A DNA stretch of 64,000 nt from Micrasema longulum (GCA_022494885.1 JAGVSM010001251.1:62001-126000); one strand, 5' to 3'. Shown: positions 21,121 through 33,830, numbered from the stretch's first letter. Notes: a model not told the origin generated them from the sequence alone. Translations and numbers: made by a program.

Positions 21121-21540
21121 TGTGTCCCGCCCGTTCTAACATACGGAGCGCGTATAGACTATGACTCTGACCAAGCAGTCTTCAGAAGTGTGGAACGCAT
21201 TATGCTTGGAATAACATTAAGAGAAAAAAAGAGAAGAAATTGGATCATCAGTCAAACAAATGTGATGTGGTGGAAAGGACTGGTCAGTTGAAGTTGGAAT
21301 GGGCAGGCCACATAGCTTGAATGTCTGATGATTGATGGACAAAGCGAGATCTCAAATGGAGACCGAGGAGCACGAGGCTCCGAGGACTCCCACCAATGAT
21401 GATATTTGTAGGTTTTCCGGGAGACAGTCGATGAGGATGGTGTGTCGAAACTAAGGGAGGAGACGGGAGAAGGCATATGTCTAGCAGGGGATCAACATGG
21501 GATAATTATGATTTTCATAACAGAGTGAAAAGGGATGGTA
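21121..21540 (+). pseudogene. RTE-type retrotransposon C-terminal fragment
   Basis: The plus strand carries, across frames, PVLTYGARIDYDSD, VERIMLGITLREKKRR, a WAGH motif (near 21300), LKWRPRS near 21350, RGLPP near 21385 and a final GEGICLA/EAYV-like segment near 21470. This series (LTYG, then AMLGISLRDK, KWRWAGHVAR, RPPxRWxDD, GEAYVQQW) is the usual C-terminal half of RTE-like and related LINE polymerases in insects. Stops and frameshifts abound. The catalytic domain lies upstream and is not present. Confidence 0.8.
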
Positions 21541-21639
21541 TTTGGTAATTAGTTTAGTTAGTAGTAATAAAAAATATGGAACTACAAAAGTAGTTTTGTG
21601 GCTTGGAACAGGGTTTGAATGAAAAAAAGAAAGCCTTGG

Positions 21640-21752
21640 AGTTGGAGGAGAGGATAGAACGCCATTTCACCCTGTCTTTTCATACATACCTCGCTTCCTG
21701 TAGGTTAATATATCTTCTCAAGCTCGCACGCCGATTATTCCGACTTTTTTTA
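21640..21752 (-). pseudogene. LINE C-terminal tail (RNNQRA...WRSI family), 3' part, separated by insertion
   Basis: On the minus strand this reads GTCGGAATAATCGGCG and onward, encoding SRNNRRASLRRYIN, LQEARYV and KWRSILS. It aligns with 36024-36125, which encodes SRNNQRACKRRCINVEEARH and MWRSIFSAYP. The upstream half of the same fragment lies at 22488-22720, on the other side of an inserted LINE. Confidence 0.8.
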
Positions 21753-22487
21753 TATATTTAAATCTTAAAGTAGGGCACACATATCATACATATTGTTATG
21801 TGTGTTCTAATAATAACATTGCAAATATATTTAATTTATAAATTGTTTATCACATATGTCTTGACCATTATTTTAAATTTTGATATGTTTTTTTCTTCAT
21901 AAATATTTTTTTCCATTTCGTAATACTTTTTAATTGCTTTAAATAAAATTGAATTTTGTGACTTTGCCTTTTTCCTAAATGGAAGTCTAATTTTGTTCTT
22001 TTCTCTAGTATTGTGATCGTGTTCATGCTGGTTCCGATCAATTTTTTTCCAAAATTCTGTTTTTTATTAGAGTTTATAATTTTATGAACAAATATCATTG
22101 TATTGTAAAATATTCTTTGTTTATATGTTAATAATTTCATTTCATTTACCATCGACTTTACCCTCGTGTATCTGTTTTTTTTCAAAATGATTCTAAAGGC
22201 TTTATTTTGTAATACAGTTAGTTTATCTATGTTTTCTTTGTTTGATAAAAATAAAATGCTACTACAGTAGTTAACGTGTGGTTCAATAATTGCTTTGTAA
22301 ATAGTTTTGCAAGAGTCCTTATCAATAAATCTTCTGATCCTTCCCAAAATTGATTTTTTTTTTAAAATCTTATTTATTACCATCTTAGCGTTTTGGTGAA
22401 ATGTAAGTTTTGAATCCAACATTACACCTAAATATTTAATTTCAGTGACTTCATTAAGTTTTTCGTTTTCTATTACAATTGACATGC
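21753..22487 (-). pseudogene. 5'-truncated LINE (thumb/C-terminal domain) nested in another LINE
   Basis: On the minus strand a 207-codon frame (21868-22491) reads VTEIKYLGVMLDSKLTF, then YKAIIEPHVNYCSSIL, LQNKAFRIILKKNRYTR, EMKLLTYKQRIFYNTMIFVH and IQFYLKQLKS. This is the region after the catalytic domain of a CR1/Jockey-like polymerase. It is one uninterrupted frame to a proper stop at 21868-21870, then a 3' UTR and an A-rich tail at about 21744-21760. The copy is shared, at high identity, with 41096-41572, and more distantly with 12110-12640. It is recent by its intact frame, and it splits an older LINE fragment. Confidence 0.88.
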
Positions 22488-22720
22488 CCATCTACAAGTA
22501 TTTGTTGGATTTGGTCATACCACGTCTTTCTTAGTCTTCTTTGTTTTCTGTATCCGTCAATATTCACATTGTAAATCCTTTTAGTCGTTCTTTTACTCTC
22601 CATTCGCTCTACATGTCTAAATCAACGCGACTCTCCTTTAATGATTTTGTCGAAAATGCTAGATTCAGCTTTACATAATGCACCGGTCTCGACATTATTG
22701 TGCACCTATCATACATCGTT
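22488..22720 (-). pseudogene. LINE C-terminal fragment (FRHVERM...DQIQQIL), 5' part, separated by insertion
   Basis: The minus strand encodes FRHVERMESKRTTKRIYNVN, IDGYRKQRRLRKTWYDQI and QQILVDGH. It parallels 35875-36015 (WFGHVERMDSKEWLK, VDGCRNRGRPRKAW, QQILEDGH). The GHVxRM...GRPRxTW..D block is common to RTE-like and related LINE C-termini. Its continuation resumes at 21752 beyond the inserted element. Confidence 0.8.
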
Positions 22721-23639
22721 TTACTACACACTCGCTTTTTTCAAAAGGCTTTTGAAAACAATACTAATAATTATTATTATTCTATAAAAATAAAACACGT
22801 TCTTATTTAACAAAACGTGATATCACTTCACAATCTAAAAGCCATATTTTAAAAAAAAATTAGACAAGTAAAAATTAACTAAGTGTTTTTAAAAAGCATA
22901 CAATAAAACATACACGGAGTGTTTTGCAAAACAGTAAGTACAATTGGCAACAAAAAGTGGTATGTCATATTAATTTTCCGCGTACGAGCAGCAAAATAAC
23001 AGTACATGGGAAAAATAATAAAGTTTTGTACTAAAAAACTCAAGATTGGTCCAATCTTGTTTGTTCTTCAATCCTTAAATCGGTCGGTTTCCTAATATCT
23101 TCTACATACACAATATTGGACAAAAGTCGCTCGTTTATTTTCGCAAATGTGAACGTGTATCTGAAAATATCGCAATCTGTATTCTGTTACTTAACCGCAA
23201 TAAACTACAAAGACTGGCGGACTATCAAAGGAAAATTATCAATTATCCTATGCATTATTTAAGTCGTCCATTGCATTTTTTTAATGTATTCACGTGACTA
23301 CTGATGACACGGATAAAATAATAAAAGGTGAATTGTCTTACATAGACGAGTAATATCGTGAATTCAAAAGGAATAAGACTAAGTAATTATTATGATAGTC
23401 TTAGGAAAGAAAGCCACCTTAAAAAAAAATCTTTGTTATTACAGATCATAAATATATGAAATTGGTTTATATTCAAATTTATATACTGTATAAAAATCTG
23501 TTTCTTTTTTTTACGTGATCCTTCAATGTATTTATTTTATTTTGTTTATTTATAAATTTATTGCATAAAACAAATATATTTATTACCTGGGAATCTATAT
23601 AGCACCAGTAGCCTGGGGCCCCGATTACAGTGGGAAGTT
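22721..23639. other. Unannotated stretch
   Basis: A small less A+T-rich patch at 23590-23640 (AGCCTGGGGCCCCGATTACA) could be a fragment of an unrelated element. Otherwise nothing recognised. Confidence 0.35.
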
Positions 23640-25545
23640 AACAGAGTTATCTTCGACTGTCCATAAAGAAAAACCGAAATACGTTTTAAAATAAATCACC
23701 ACATTAAAAACCATAAAATACTGTACATAAATATTCGTAGTCTGAAACCCAAAATAGATGAACTAAAAGCACTTATAATAAGTGAATTTGAAAACCCCGA
23801 TTTCATAATTCTAACTGAAACTAGGCTCACTAATAGTGAAGCAGAATTATATGACATTAATAATTACTATGTAATAAACTCCTGCCGGGAAGGTAGAGGA
23901 GGAGGTGTAGCTATGTACATTAAGAAAAACTTAAATTACGAAGTAAAAAATATTGAAAATAAAAGAGATATGGCAAACATTGTTCTAATAAGTCTCATAA
24001 AACAAAAAATAAATTTGTGTGCTATCTACAGACGACCAAATAAAACCGAAGTACATAGTTTCATAAATATTTTAGATACTCAAATACTTCCGTATGGAAA
24101 TAAAGGAAAATATATTAGAAAAAGACAATGTACTAACAAATGAATATGTAAATAGCCTAATATCTAATAATTATGTAATTCTTAACAAAATTTCATTTGA
24201 AAAATATACAAGATGGAATCACAGAGGAGGAAATTTCATTATTGATCATGTATTAACAAATATTGTAGAAGCTAAATATAACATAGACTACAAAGATACT
24301 CCACTAAGTGATCACAGAGCACTCTATCTAAATATAGATATACCTATCGAAAGACAAAAAATATCCAAACAAAAATACACCTTAGAAATAACAGATTACG
24401 TCAAATTAAAAGAAAATCTCATGGCAAAAATACAAGAAGTTAATAGTTTTAAACAATTACAAGACATTATCCAAAACGAAATAAAAAAGAACACAAAAAC
24501 CAAGGTGACAAACTTCACAACGTCAATAAAGGAGGGTTGGCTAACTAAAAATATGTGTCAAAAAATAAAAAATTAGAATCAAGTATATAAAAAAATGATT
24601 AAAGAAATAAAGAACAGTCAACTTGTAACCGAACTAAAAATATTCAAAAAGATTTTAGAAATGAAATCAGAAAATCAAAAAAACAATATTACCAGAATTA
24701 TATAAAATCAGCAGAAGGCAGCAGCAATAAACTTTGGAAGATAATAAAAAATATCAAGTCTGGAAAAAAATTACAGTCAGCTAATATAAAAGAAATAAAT
24801 ATAAGAGATGGGATTTTCACAAACGATGAAGAAGAAATATCAAATATTATCACTGAATATTACTCCAATGTAGGCCAAAACCTTGCAAGTAAATTAGATG
24901 GACCATGTCTAAACATATCAGAAAAACGAAGAAAAAAAATAAATACTACCTTTTTTCTTAGACCAACAACGACAAAAGAAGTGTGTAAAATAATTGACAA
25001 TCTTTAAAAAAATGCATCGCCAGGATATGATAAAATCAAACCTTCACTCATAAAAAATCTCAAAGATATTTTAAGCCCGGTCATATCAAAATTAATTAAC
25101 ATGCATATAAAGTTAGGAATCTACCCGGAAGAATTAAAGACTGCAAGAATAACTCCTATATTTAAAGGTGGAGATCGAACGGAACCTAGTAACTATAGAC
25201 CTATAGCAAATTTAACTGTATTTAATAAAATCTTTGAAAAATATATTCATAAACGATTAATGGGACATATAAAAAATCTCAATATAATATGCTAAAACCA
25301 ACATGGTTTTCAAGAAAAAAAAGGAACTGGAACCGCTCTAGTAAATTTCATTAATTATATTCAAACAAATTTGGATGCTAAAATTCCAACCACAGGAGTA
25401 ATATTAGATTTTAAAAAAGCTTTTGATACGGTTCACATTAAGACCATGATAAAAAAATTAAATGATATAGGAGTAAAATCTCAAGAATGAAGTATTAAAA
25501 TCATACTTAACAAATCGGAAGCAATATTTGCAGTTTTTGTTTCCA
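23640..25545 (+). pseudogene. LINE with AP endonuclease and partial RT, truncated at its 3' side
   Basis: From about 23720 the frame reads LYINIRSLKPKIDELKALI, NPDFIILTETRL, GRGGGVAMYIKK and AIYRRPN, an apurinic-type endonuclease. The GDxN segment near 24095 is degenerate and crossed by a frameshift, but the terminal SDHRAL motif is intact near 24307. The linker follows, then the polymerase: LKTARITPIFKGGD near 25135, NYRPIANLTVFNKIFEK near 25190, HGFQEKKGTGTAL near 25310, motif A GVILDFKKAFDTVH near 25395 and, after a frameshift, KSYLTNRKQYLQF near 25500. Homology then stops before the YADD box. Loss of the 3' half is the reverse of normal LINE truncation, so a later deletion is likely. Composition (Lys/Ile/Asn-rich) resembles the fragments at 21753 and 41096, which carry the missing thumb, so one family is possible but unproven. 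Confidence 0.87.
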
Positions 25546-26394
25546 TACCTTATTAAATTAATTTAAAATCCTGTGGTAAAAATGTGTGTAATATGATTAA
25601 TTTTCTGTTAACAAAGACGATTATTGTGACATTTTGAACCTTGGTCTAGAACTTTATATATTCGGGTTAGCCAGATATTGCAGTAATAGTTTAGTAGGTA
25701 TTCATTAGCTCTAAAATTTGTGGTCAATTTAGATATTAATTGTGGTCTTGGCAGCCTACATTGACACGCAATTTTTCAAAGTTCTAATAGACTTTTCACA
25801 TCGGCTAAACAACCACAAACGAGAACAAATGTATTTCAAAACATTTTGACAACTTAACACGTTTTGTGTCAAGTCGACAAAATTAAGAAACAAACAGTCC
25901 ATTACGGTTAAAAAAACATATTAAGAATCAATAATATCGTATTGTAATATTATAAATGCATTAGTTCATTGACAAATATCTAAGAGAGGGGAGAGATTTT
26001 TATTCAAAGTGAATAACAAGGAGACTTTCATATTTGGTATTTTTTTTTGTAACCATGAACTAATGTCAAAAATATTTTAGGTACGTTTAAATCCATCTAG
26101 ACTAGAACTGTATGAATCGTATTGAAATTTATAAATATTTTAACACATTTGGTACCTTCTAATTCTACCATTTAGGGCACTTGATTATTTTTATCGAATC
26201 TAGCTCCATTATTTTATTTATATATTAACATTAAACCCCATTGGGCATTAATAATACAAATATGCTTACATGTTATACATAATTAAGTTAACAAACAATA
26301 ATAGGTAGCATTTATATAAAGGTTTAAAAAGTAAGGTAATAAAAACATGTTTAAAGAGATTCAATTTAAATATAGTTTTTCTGTATAGTTAAAT
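25546..26394. other. Unannotated A+T-rich stretch
   Basis: Nothing supportable. Confidence 0.4.
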
Positions 26395-26482
26395 GTATTA
26401 ATGTCCTTAAGAAGATACTATGTCTCGAAATCGGTAGAAATATGAAAGTCGGTAAGTGGTTATACACAAATATTTACTGACA
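26395..26482 (-). repeat. Dispersed repeat (ACCACTTACCG / CTACCGATTT family), second copy
   Basis: The reverse complement matches 1448-1535 closely (GTAAATATTTGT, AACCACTTACCGACTTTC, TTCTACCGATTTCGAGAC). On the plus strand it reads CTTAAGAAGATAC then GTCTCGAAATCGGTAGAAAT. It appears as a single end without an opposing arm nearby. Confidence 0.65.
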
Positions 26483-27597
26483 TTTGTAAGATTTATTTAT
26501 TTACATAATACAACTTTCAAGCTAAATAAAGTTCAATGACACATTTATTAATTATTCCGCAAGGCATTCCTACTTTGGCGATCGTTCAATATTATTCACA
26601 TATAACTAACGCCTACATATATGTAACATTTTCATAAAATAATGGAAATCTCAATATTTGTGGTCACTGCAATGCCATTGTTCCGAAAACGTAATTATTT
26701 ACATACTTTATTATCGAATGGTTGACAAAAGGACCTCCGTTATTCCATTCCTACCTTATTTCTTTAGAAGTATGAATTTGATTTCTCAATAATTAAACAA
26801 TATTTTTAAAAAGGAATAAAATATTGCTCATTTCTTACCTCAGCCTTATCATTACACACTAACAGAACTATTATTTTTGATAGCGTTGGAAAAGAGTCGA
26901 ATAATTTTGCTGAATACTCCTCTAAAGACGTGTCTCAAATTGCACACATAAAATTATATGCGACAAGATTACTGATAAATTTAAGTCTGAAGAACTCCCC
27001 CACAGCTTAAACATACTTACCTAAAGCAAAATATGAAATCGTTTATATTATTAGGCTAAAAACTAAAAAACGCTAGAGGCTTATTAACTTAGAATGGTTG
27101 ATATAAAAAAAAACATAAAGATATTCTTGGACCGATTGAAATCCATTAAACAGATATTTTTTTTATCTCGGGGCAAAATTCAATTGACACTGAAATGCAA
27201 CATAATTAGGCCAATAAAAGAAGGTTATCATTTAATATTAGGTTATTGGTTATTATGGATCCATGAGTATCTTACCTGCTCTGGATTTAAAAAAAATACG
27301 TTTCATTGAAATTTACTAAATATCTCGCACATTTAGAAATAATTTATGTCAACCAGTACGGATTTCAAAAAAGGAGTGATATTAAGTATTTGAAACATTC
27401 AATTTTTTTTGTGACAAAAATCTATAATCGGCCTTAAGATTTTGGATCAATTATTATTTTTTTACAATAAAAATAAATGGCTACACATTTCTTATAAAAA
27501 ATTTATATAGGTACCGTTAATCACTGCAACAGACTGAAATTTTAAAATTTCGTGCGAGTTCTATGTATTATAAAAGTATGATAAAAATAAATTGAAT
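26483..27597. other. Unannotated A+T-rich stretch
   Basis: The frame at 27094-27309 has no recognised motif. Confidence 0.4.
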
Positions 27598-27776
27598 TGG
27601 GTTGTTGTCCTGTGGCTAGTGTCTCGGACTCACGGACCAATGGTCCGTGGTTTGAATCCCACTCTAGTCCAACTTTATTTCCATTTTCTAATAGTGAGTT
27701 ATTTACAACTCGTTGAAAATGGCCCTAAAAAATAAATATTTGGGTAAATCATAAGAACGCAAATATTTCTTTTTAA
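27598..27776 (+). repeat. tRNA-derived SINE family A, copy 2
   Basis: The head GTCCTGTGGCTAGTGTCTCG and a B box with one change (GGTTTGAATCC), then the conserved central block and the CGCAAATATTTC end, all as in the copy at 7891. Confidence 0.9.
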
Positions 27777-28179
27777 AAATTAAAAAAATAAAAATAAACG
27801 ATTTTTATCTTTATAAAAGATGAGATTTTTTTACAAAATAGAAAGCTGCTTTTAAAAATAACAGTTGCGAGTTGCGAGAATAAATTATAAGAATGCAATA
27901 ATAATGATACCACTATTTTGTATATTTGATTATGTGTGATTCTTAATTTGAAGACCTGTAATAAAATAGGGCTTAAATACCAAAAAATAAAAAATGACGT
28001 TGAGTATGAGGAAATGTTCTATATGCCTACGCCAATAACACAAATTAGAATTTATGTACCAGAAAAAATATTTTATATCAATCTGAAGTCATGTATATGG
28101 GATGGAGCCTAAGTACAATACCCATTAACGCATATAAGGGCCTACGTGATTAATCGCAGCGCTAAGCATTTCATACAAA

Positions 28180-29775
28180 ATGACTGGACGCGAGACTTGT
28201 GATCCGGATACGCCTTTTACAACAAAGCGGAAAAGAAGTGGTTTTAATAAGTTAAGTGAAAATAAAAAGTTAAAAGCCCAAGGGAAACAATATTGTTCCA
28301 CTAAAAATGTGATTGTACCAGCAATAAGTCCTCCGAATACTTCGGTAAGCCGATTTGTTTTTAAAAATCTGTTTTGACGAATTTTTGATAAGTTTTAACT
28401 AGCGTTCAGAATCTAGGGGTGTGCAAACGATGTCTGAGGTGCACAGGGGTCAAAGCACGTAGCCTGGGAGGAGAAATCGAGTGAACACGATCACCAAATA
28501 GTGAGTGATATTTTCTGCCATTTTTTAAATGAAGAACCGGCTGTCAAAAAATTTATGTTTGTATGGGGAATTCCAAATAATTGTCGGCGAATTTCGTTTT
28601 CAAATTGCACGGCGTCTGATATTTCAATTATTTTAGTATGGAAAAATATCGGCTTAAAATACAATCTTTGAGTGAATTACTAAAATTTTAAGAATAGCGG
28701 AGTATTTTATGTTCATTTGCATGATACTTAGACTTATTTATCTGAGATTTTAAAAGTATTTTTCTATATTTATAGCTGTAATAAGTGCTAAATTGACCCC
28801 GTTATACCAAATTTTACAAATTTTATTCAAACGTTTTAACTAAAATTCATGTATGATTTAGTATGTATTTCATATATAATTTAGAAGATTAAATAGCTTT
28901 ATAGCTTAATTTACAAGAAACATTGGGCATTTTCCGAATTACTCCTGCGAAATTATCAGATAGGTGGGTGAATATTTATTTTTTGGCAAGAAAGCGATAA
29001 AAATACGGCTTTTCGAATTGTCAAAAGTGAAATACATATTCACCCAGGTAAATAATTTGTAGTATTGTTTGTATGTTAACCTTAGAAAGTGGCATTTAGG
29101 GTTATTTTTGACAGTCCTCCGTAAAGTTGACTTTTTTTTTCAGTTCACTTGCAAGTGCCAGAATGACTGTAAAAGTCTTCTTTATGATCAAAAACTGCAG
29201 TTGCATAAATAATTTTACGAAGCAGGTGACTGGTTGAAGCAAAATGCATATTTAATGGGATTATTCCATATTTCAAACATTAAAAGACGGAGAAATGGGA
29301 AATACAAAAACCCATCAGAAAGCAAAAGGCAGTGTACTGTTTATTACACTGTCCCTAATGACAATGGTCAAGTAGTCAATGTCTGTCGTGCCACTTTTAT
29401 TGATATATTTGGAGTAAGTATTAAGGTACTCGAGTCCTACTAATAGAGAAAAAAAACGCGGAGAGACTATCCTCACCGAAAAAGGGGTAATAAGAAAAAT
29501 ATCTAAAATTCGATCTTGAAGACGAAAACCAAGTCATCCGGCATGTTAAATTGTTTCCACGACAAGAAAGCCACTATTCACGAGCTAAGACAAGTAATAA
29601 ATTAATTAAATTTAAAAATAAATAAATAAATTGGCGATATAAAAACCTATAAACTACGCCAATTAGATTACCAAAGCCGGATCACGGACGAAAAAAAAAA
29701 GATTTACTCAACATGATCGAGTATATGCCTTCTGAAGAAAACAAAAATTTCTACAAAAATCTTTTCCAGTAGAGA
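28180..29775 (+). pseudogene. Broken intron-containing gene of a multicopy insect protein family
   Basis: Exon 1 starts at ATG 28180 (MTGRETCDPDTPFTTKRKRS) and ends at about 28350 with a good donor GTAAGC, phase 0. Exon 2 starts after a T-rich acceptor ending TTTTTTTTCAG near 29142 and encodes FTCKCQNDCKSLL, LMGLFHISNIKRRRNGKYKN, QCTVYYTVPNDNGQVVNVCR and ATFIDIFG, ending at a GTAAGTA donor near 29415. Further pieces follow: SHYSRAK near 29575 and KKKDLLNMIEYMPSEENKNF near 29697. The order Cys-rich CxC...C, VKRRR, CRxxFxxxxG, PRxESHYxRxK, then a DLLxxxPY end is that of a very widespread uncharacterised insect family often found as many copies and probably linked to mobile DNA. Exon 2 has an in-frame TAA near 29212, and the last part has multiple frameshifts and a deletion, so this copy is dead. 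Splice sites are still recognisable, so it is not a processed copy. Confidence 0.6.
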
Positions 29776-32700
29776 GTTATGATAGATATCTTTTTCCATT
29801 GATTAATAATTATTATTTTTAATTTACATACCTACATTATAAATGATGTATTTTTTTGTTCAAACTTATTAGTTTTACGCATCCTTGAATTAAAAATCAG
29901 ACATTTTAATGGATGTTGGTGATAGGCCCTATTTTATGTTTTTACGCTAGGCACTTAGGCCTGACTAATGAAATAGCAGTTGGTCTTAAGGCCTTCTCAA
30001 TTACTTTGTTATTTTATACCCTTTTAAAATAATATTTAACTATATAATTTTCACTAAACTTATTTCTTACACATTTGTACACATTTTAAAAAATAAAAAA
30101 ATATATGCTGTATACCAAAAAAACTGAGTATATCTTTAAACCCTTGTAACTTTTTTTCACTTTTCTGGTGCTTAGACCCAATTTTATTACAGGTCTTCAA
30201 TTATTAATCGAAAAAAACATCCCGCTACATATAAAACCATGCATATTTATGTTTTCTTTTGTCTATCGATAGTAAAATTTCATTAATTTTTCTGAGTTTA
30301 CAAAGGTTTAAATAAATACAAGAGCTTTTAGCATTAAATGTCACGTATTTGTTAAGCAACTGTCGGCGCGGAAAAGAGAATGAACTCTCTTGTGTTGTTC
30401 TTTTATAATATTCTGATAACACTATCTGTTAGCCAGTTTAACATATTGTGCAATTGTTAGGTTGAATTACTGTTTATTTCAAAAAATGATCGAACCTCCT
30501 CATGTATTTTATCATTATTTTGACTGGTTACACCGCTAAATTTATACAATAAAACGACGTTTAAATCGTTTATAGAATCATGCATATTGTTTATGTACGC
30601 CAATCTGAAAAATTGACTTATTTTTTTATTTATTTAACTATTTATATAAGTAACGTAGCAGTAAATCACGAAGCAATGCCATTCTTATAGGCGTTGTCAG
30701 AAGACGTTCCCAGCTTTACCGCTTAAAATACTTTCTTCGCATATGAAACATATTGCGTATGGAAGTGGCACTAGGTAAGGCAGTAAACTGTATTGATGTA
30801 ATTTGAGTACTCACTCGGCTCCTGGTGTTGGCTTCCTGAACGTGACTTGGTTCTGCTATAAATCGCTCACAGCACGGAAAATATGAAGCTATTGAATTTA
30901 GAAGCTTTCAAAATTACACCTTGTGATATTGGCTTCTCAACAACTTCTCTTTCACATTTGTCACAGCTCGTAAAATAAAATGTTCTTTTATCTATAAAAT
31001 AATTCAATTATTCTCTAAACTTGTACGTTGTTTCATTAACATACATGTTACACCAATAAAAAAATGCGTTTGAATTAATAATTTTACTTTCATAAAGCTT
31101 ATTCAAACATCTTGTAGTCTCTTATTAAATTGACAGATAACGAAAAATCTTTCAAAAAACAAATCAAAACCTATACGAAGAATATTAGCGTAGAAGTTAG
31201 GACATAAATACCATGTATGTATTTAAGTGGCAAGTGAACATTGTTAATTAAATTTTGAATACTGTACAGTGTACAGTCCTCCTTATCATACGGGTATATA
31301 CGGCTTATCTCGTGTTTCTCTTACTTTTTTTGTCCTATCGTGTTTTTTTCTCTATTTAATCATGAACACAAACATTTATTTATGACAAAATGTTTAGAAA
31401 TTGATAAGATACCTTTTTCTACTCTCTAAGAAAAGTATACCACTGCTTTTACATGCATCACATTTTGTTTTACTATCCTTAGAAAATATCAAGGTTAGGT
31501 ACTTCCATTTGTACTATTACAGCAAATAATCGATAAATAACAATTTATTTGTTTTGCATTTGAACGTTTGACTTTTGACTTTAGACGCCAACGATGTTTC
31601 TGATTCTTCATCACAATTGCCCAGATTCGCGTTATTTTATATTTTGAATCAATATCTAGTCAAAAATTATGCCCACCCTTCCTTAAGTTAACATTTTATT
31701 ATTCTGCGCAGTTCACTTCCTTTTTCATTATCTTTGAATGCCTGTTCTCGATTTTCCCTGGGTCGTTATTGAGTATCTCCATATAAAGGTTTAAAAATAT
31801 TTAAAAAATTTGTCTTCAATGTGATAATTTAATGATTATTTTTAAAAATCGGTTTATATTTTCACGAATGATTTATCTTTCATCCCGGCAAATAGTATAT
31901 TTATTTATTTTATATATTTTTTATCAAAAATACACGAGGGTTTGATTTAATATCAAAATGTTTAAGGTTTTCCCTATGTATCTCGTTTATATGACGTGTA
32001 CATCACAGAATGGGAAATTCGGAGTGAGAATTTTTCGAATCCTAGGAGATTCTCTGACTTTGTTCGTACCCAGGTTATGTTCAGAATAAGGTATAGGTCA
32101 GTTGGATAATAATTATCTACGGCTTAAAAATATCCCCGCCTAAGACCCTACATAATAAGTCATTTCTCTATCTCTTACCCAATTAAATCCTTCGCAAAGA
32201 CCCTCCACTAGCGTTGTTAATTGGCTTCCCTCATATGCCAGTTAGGGGAATTAACTAGATAGCTTCATCCCAGTAAGACCTTCTTATTTTCCATTGAATC
32301 GGGGGTTTGCAGCCCTTTGGCCCCCCAATATTCATAAAGTAGGTAATATTCACTCATTCATTAAAACAGCTCTAACGATAACGTCATCTTAACTTATCTC
32401 TATATAGCTAAATGGTGCTTTTTGCGCGTAAAAGAAGCTCGCTAGATTGGAGATTAAATGAAAATGGAAAATAGACTGGCGTTCCACAAAGGCCGATAGT
32501 AAAAAGAACGAGTGTTGAATTTCTACTCTTGATCAAAAATTCAGTTAATATAATAAGCTTTTTTGTTAGTTTCCGTTTACCTCAATTTTCCATGGAAGGG
32601 GAATTAATCTCATAAGGGGCTCATGAATACAGGTACTCGGCGATCCCCATCTAAGTATATGTACTCGTAGAACTATCTCAAGTTCCTTAATAATTATTAT

Positions 32701-33656
32701 AAGTGAGACTTCACGAAAATACATAATACGTTCGTTCGTAATAAATTGGAGTTTTACTACGCCAGAATAAAAGAAGCTTAAGAAAATAAAAGCTCTAGTC
32801 ATGTATAATTAGACGTGTGTTTGTTTTTTCTTAAATTTTAATTCTATCAATAAAATCATCTGATGAAAAAGAATTTAACAACACTTGTAACGCTTAAAAA
32901 AACATTTTTGATTTTTTTTTTCAAAAATTCAATAACAAAACTTGTATTTTTAATTTTTGGATTCGTACTAGGTACTGACGAATATATATATTTTTTAATT
33001 GAAATTTTGCATCCAAATCAAATATTGTCTCTTGTTAATACGTTTTGAATGTGACATCGCTGTAAATTTTACAATTGCAATTTTGCAAACAAATTTAACA
33101 TAAACAAGAGGTATCTATATCTGCTTTCATAATTTCGTATTTACATTATTTCCGAATAAGTTTAACCAAATTTCAGATTATAATTAAAATCCCATTTGAA
33201 CATTAATATGGTATTTCAGGATATCGTTACAAATATGATTATATTCACGTGCCACCTAATATTATGGTTCACATGCGTTGATGATTGGGTTCACTATATT
33301 GGGAATTACTAGAGGGGTTTATCTACTTTTTAACCACATTCAAATTTGTATACCCACTACCTGAGCGCTCTTCTAACAGGTATGTCAATTGTGATCAAAT
33401 CCATACTTCAATGGTTTTATTTGCAGGAAGGGAAAATTGGAGGGAACTGTAATTTATAGGAAGTGATCGATGAACGTGTTGCATCGCAAGATGTATAGAA
33501 AACGCCATCTCTATGGTGCACATCATGTTTTTGGGAACACAAATATACGCAATACCATGCTTCATAGCTTAGAATCAACAAATTGGTAGTTATTATAAAG
33601 TATAATGATTAAATGTTTAATTATACATATTCAGACAAAAATAACAGATATTGATT
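29776..33656. other. Long unannotated stretch
   Basis: Nearly 3.9 kb without a supportable feature. Composition is less A+T-rich at about 32010-32470 (GGGGGTTTGCAGCCCTTTGG near 32301), which might be a decayed element or conserved non-coding DNA. Frames at 30225, 32566 and 32863 have no recognisable motif. Confidence 0.4.
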
Positions 33657-33830
33657 CGGGTTGTGATCCCTTGGCTATGGTTTCGGACTCACGGCTCAAA
33701 GTTCCGTGGATCAAATAACACTCTACCCCAACTTGATTCGCATTTTCTAATAGTGAGTTATTTACAACTCGTTGAAAATGGCCCTCAAAATTTAATATTT
33801 GGGTAAATCAAAAGAACCCAAATATTTCTT
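33657..33830 (+). repeat. tRNA-derived SINE family A, copy 3 (decayed head, intact core)
   Basis: The B box is destroyed (GTGGATCAAATAACAC in place of GGTTCGAATCC), but the central block from TTTTCTAATAGTGAG to TGGCCCTCAAAA is identical over about 45 bp to the copy at 7891. Confidence 0.87.
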
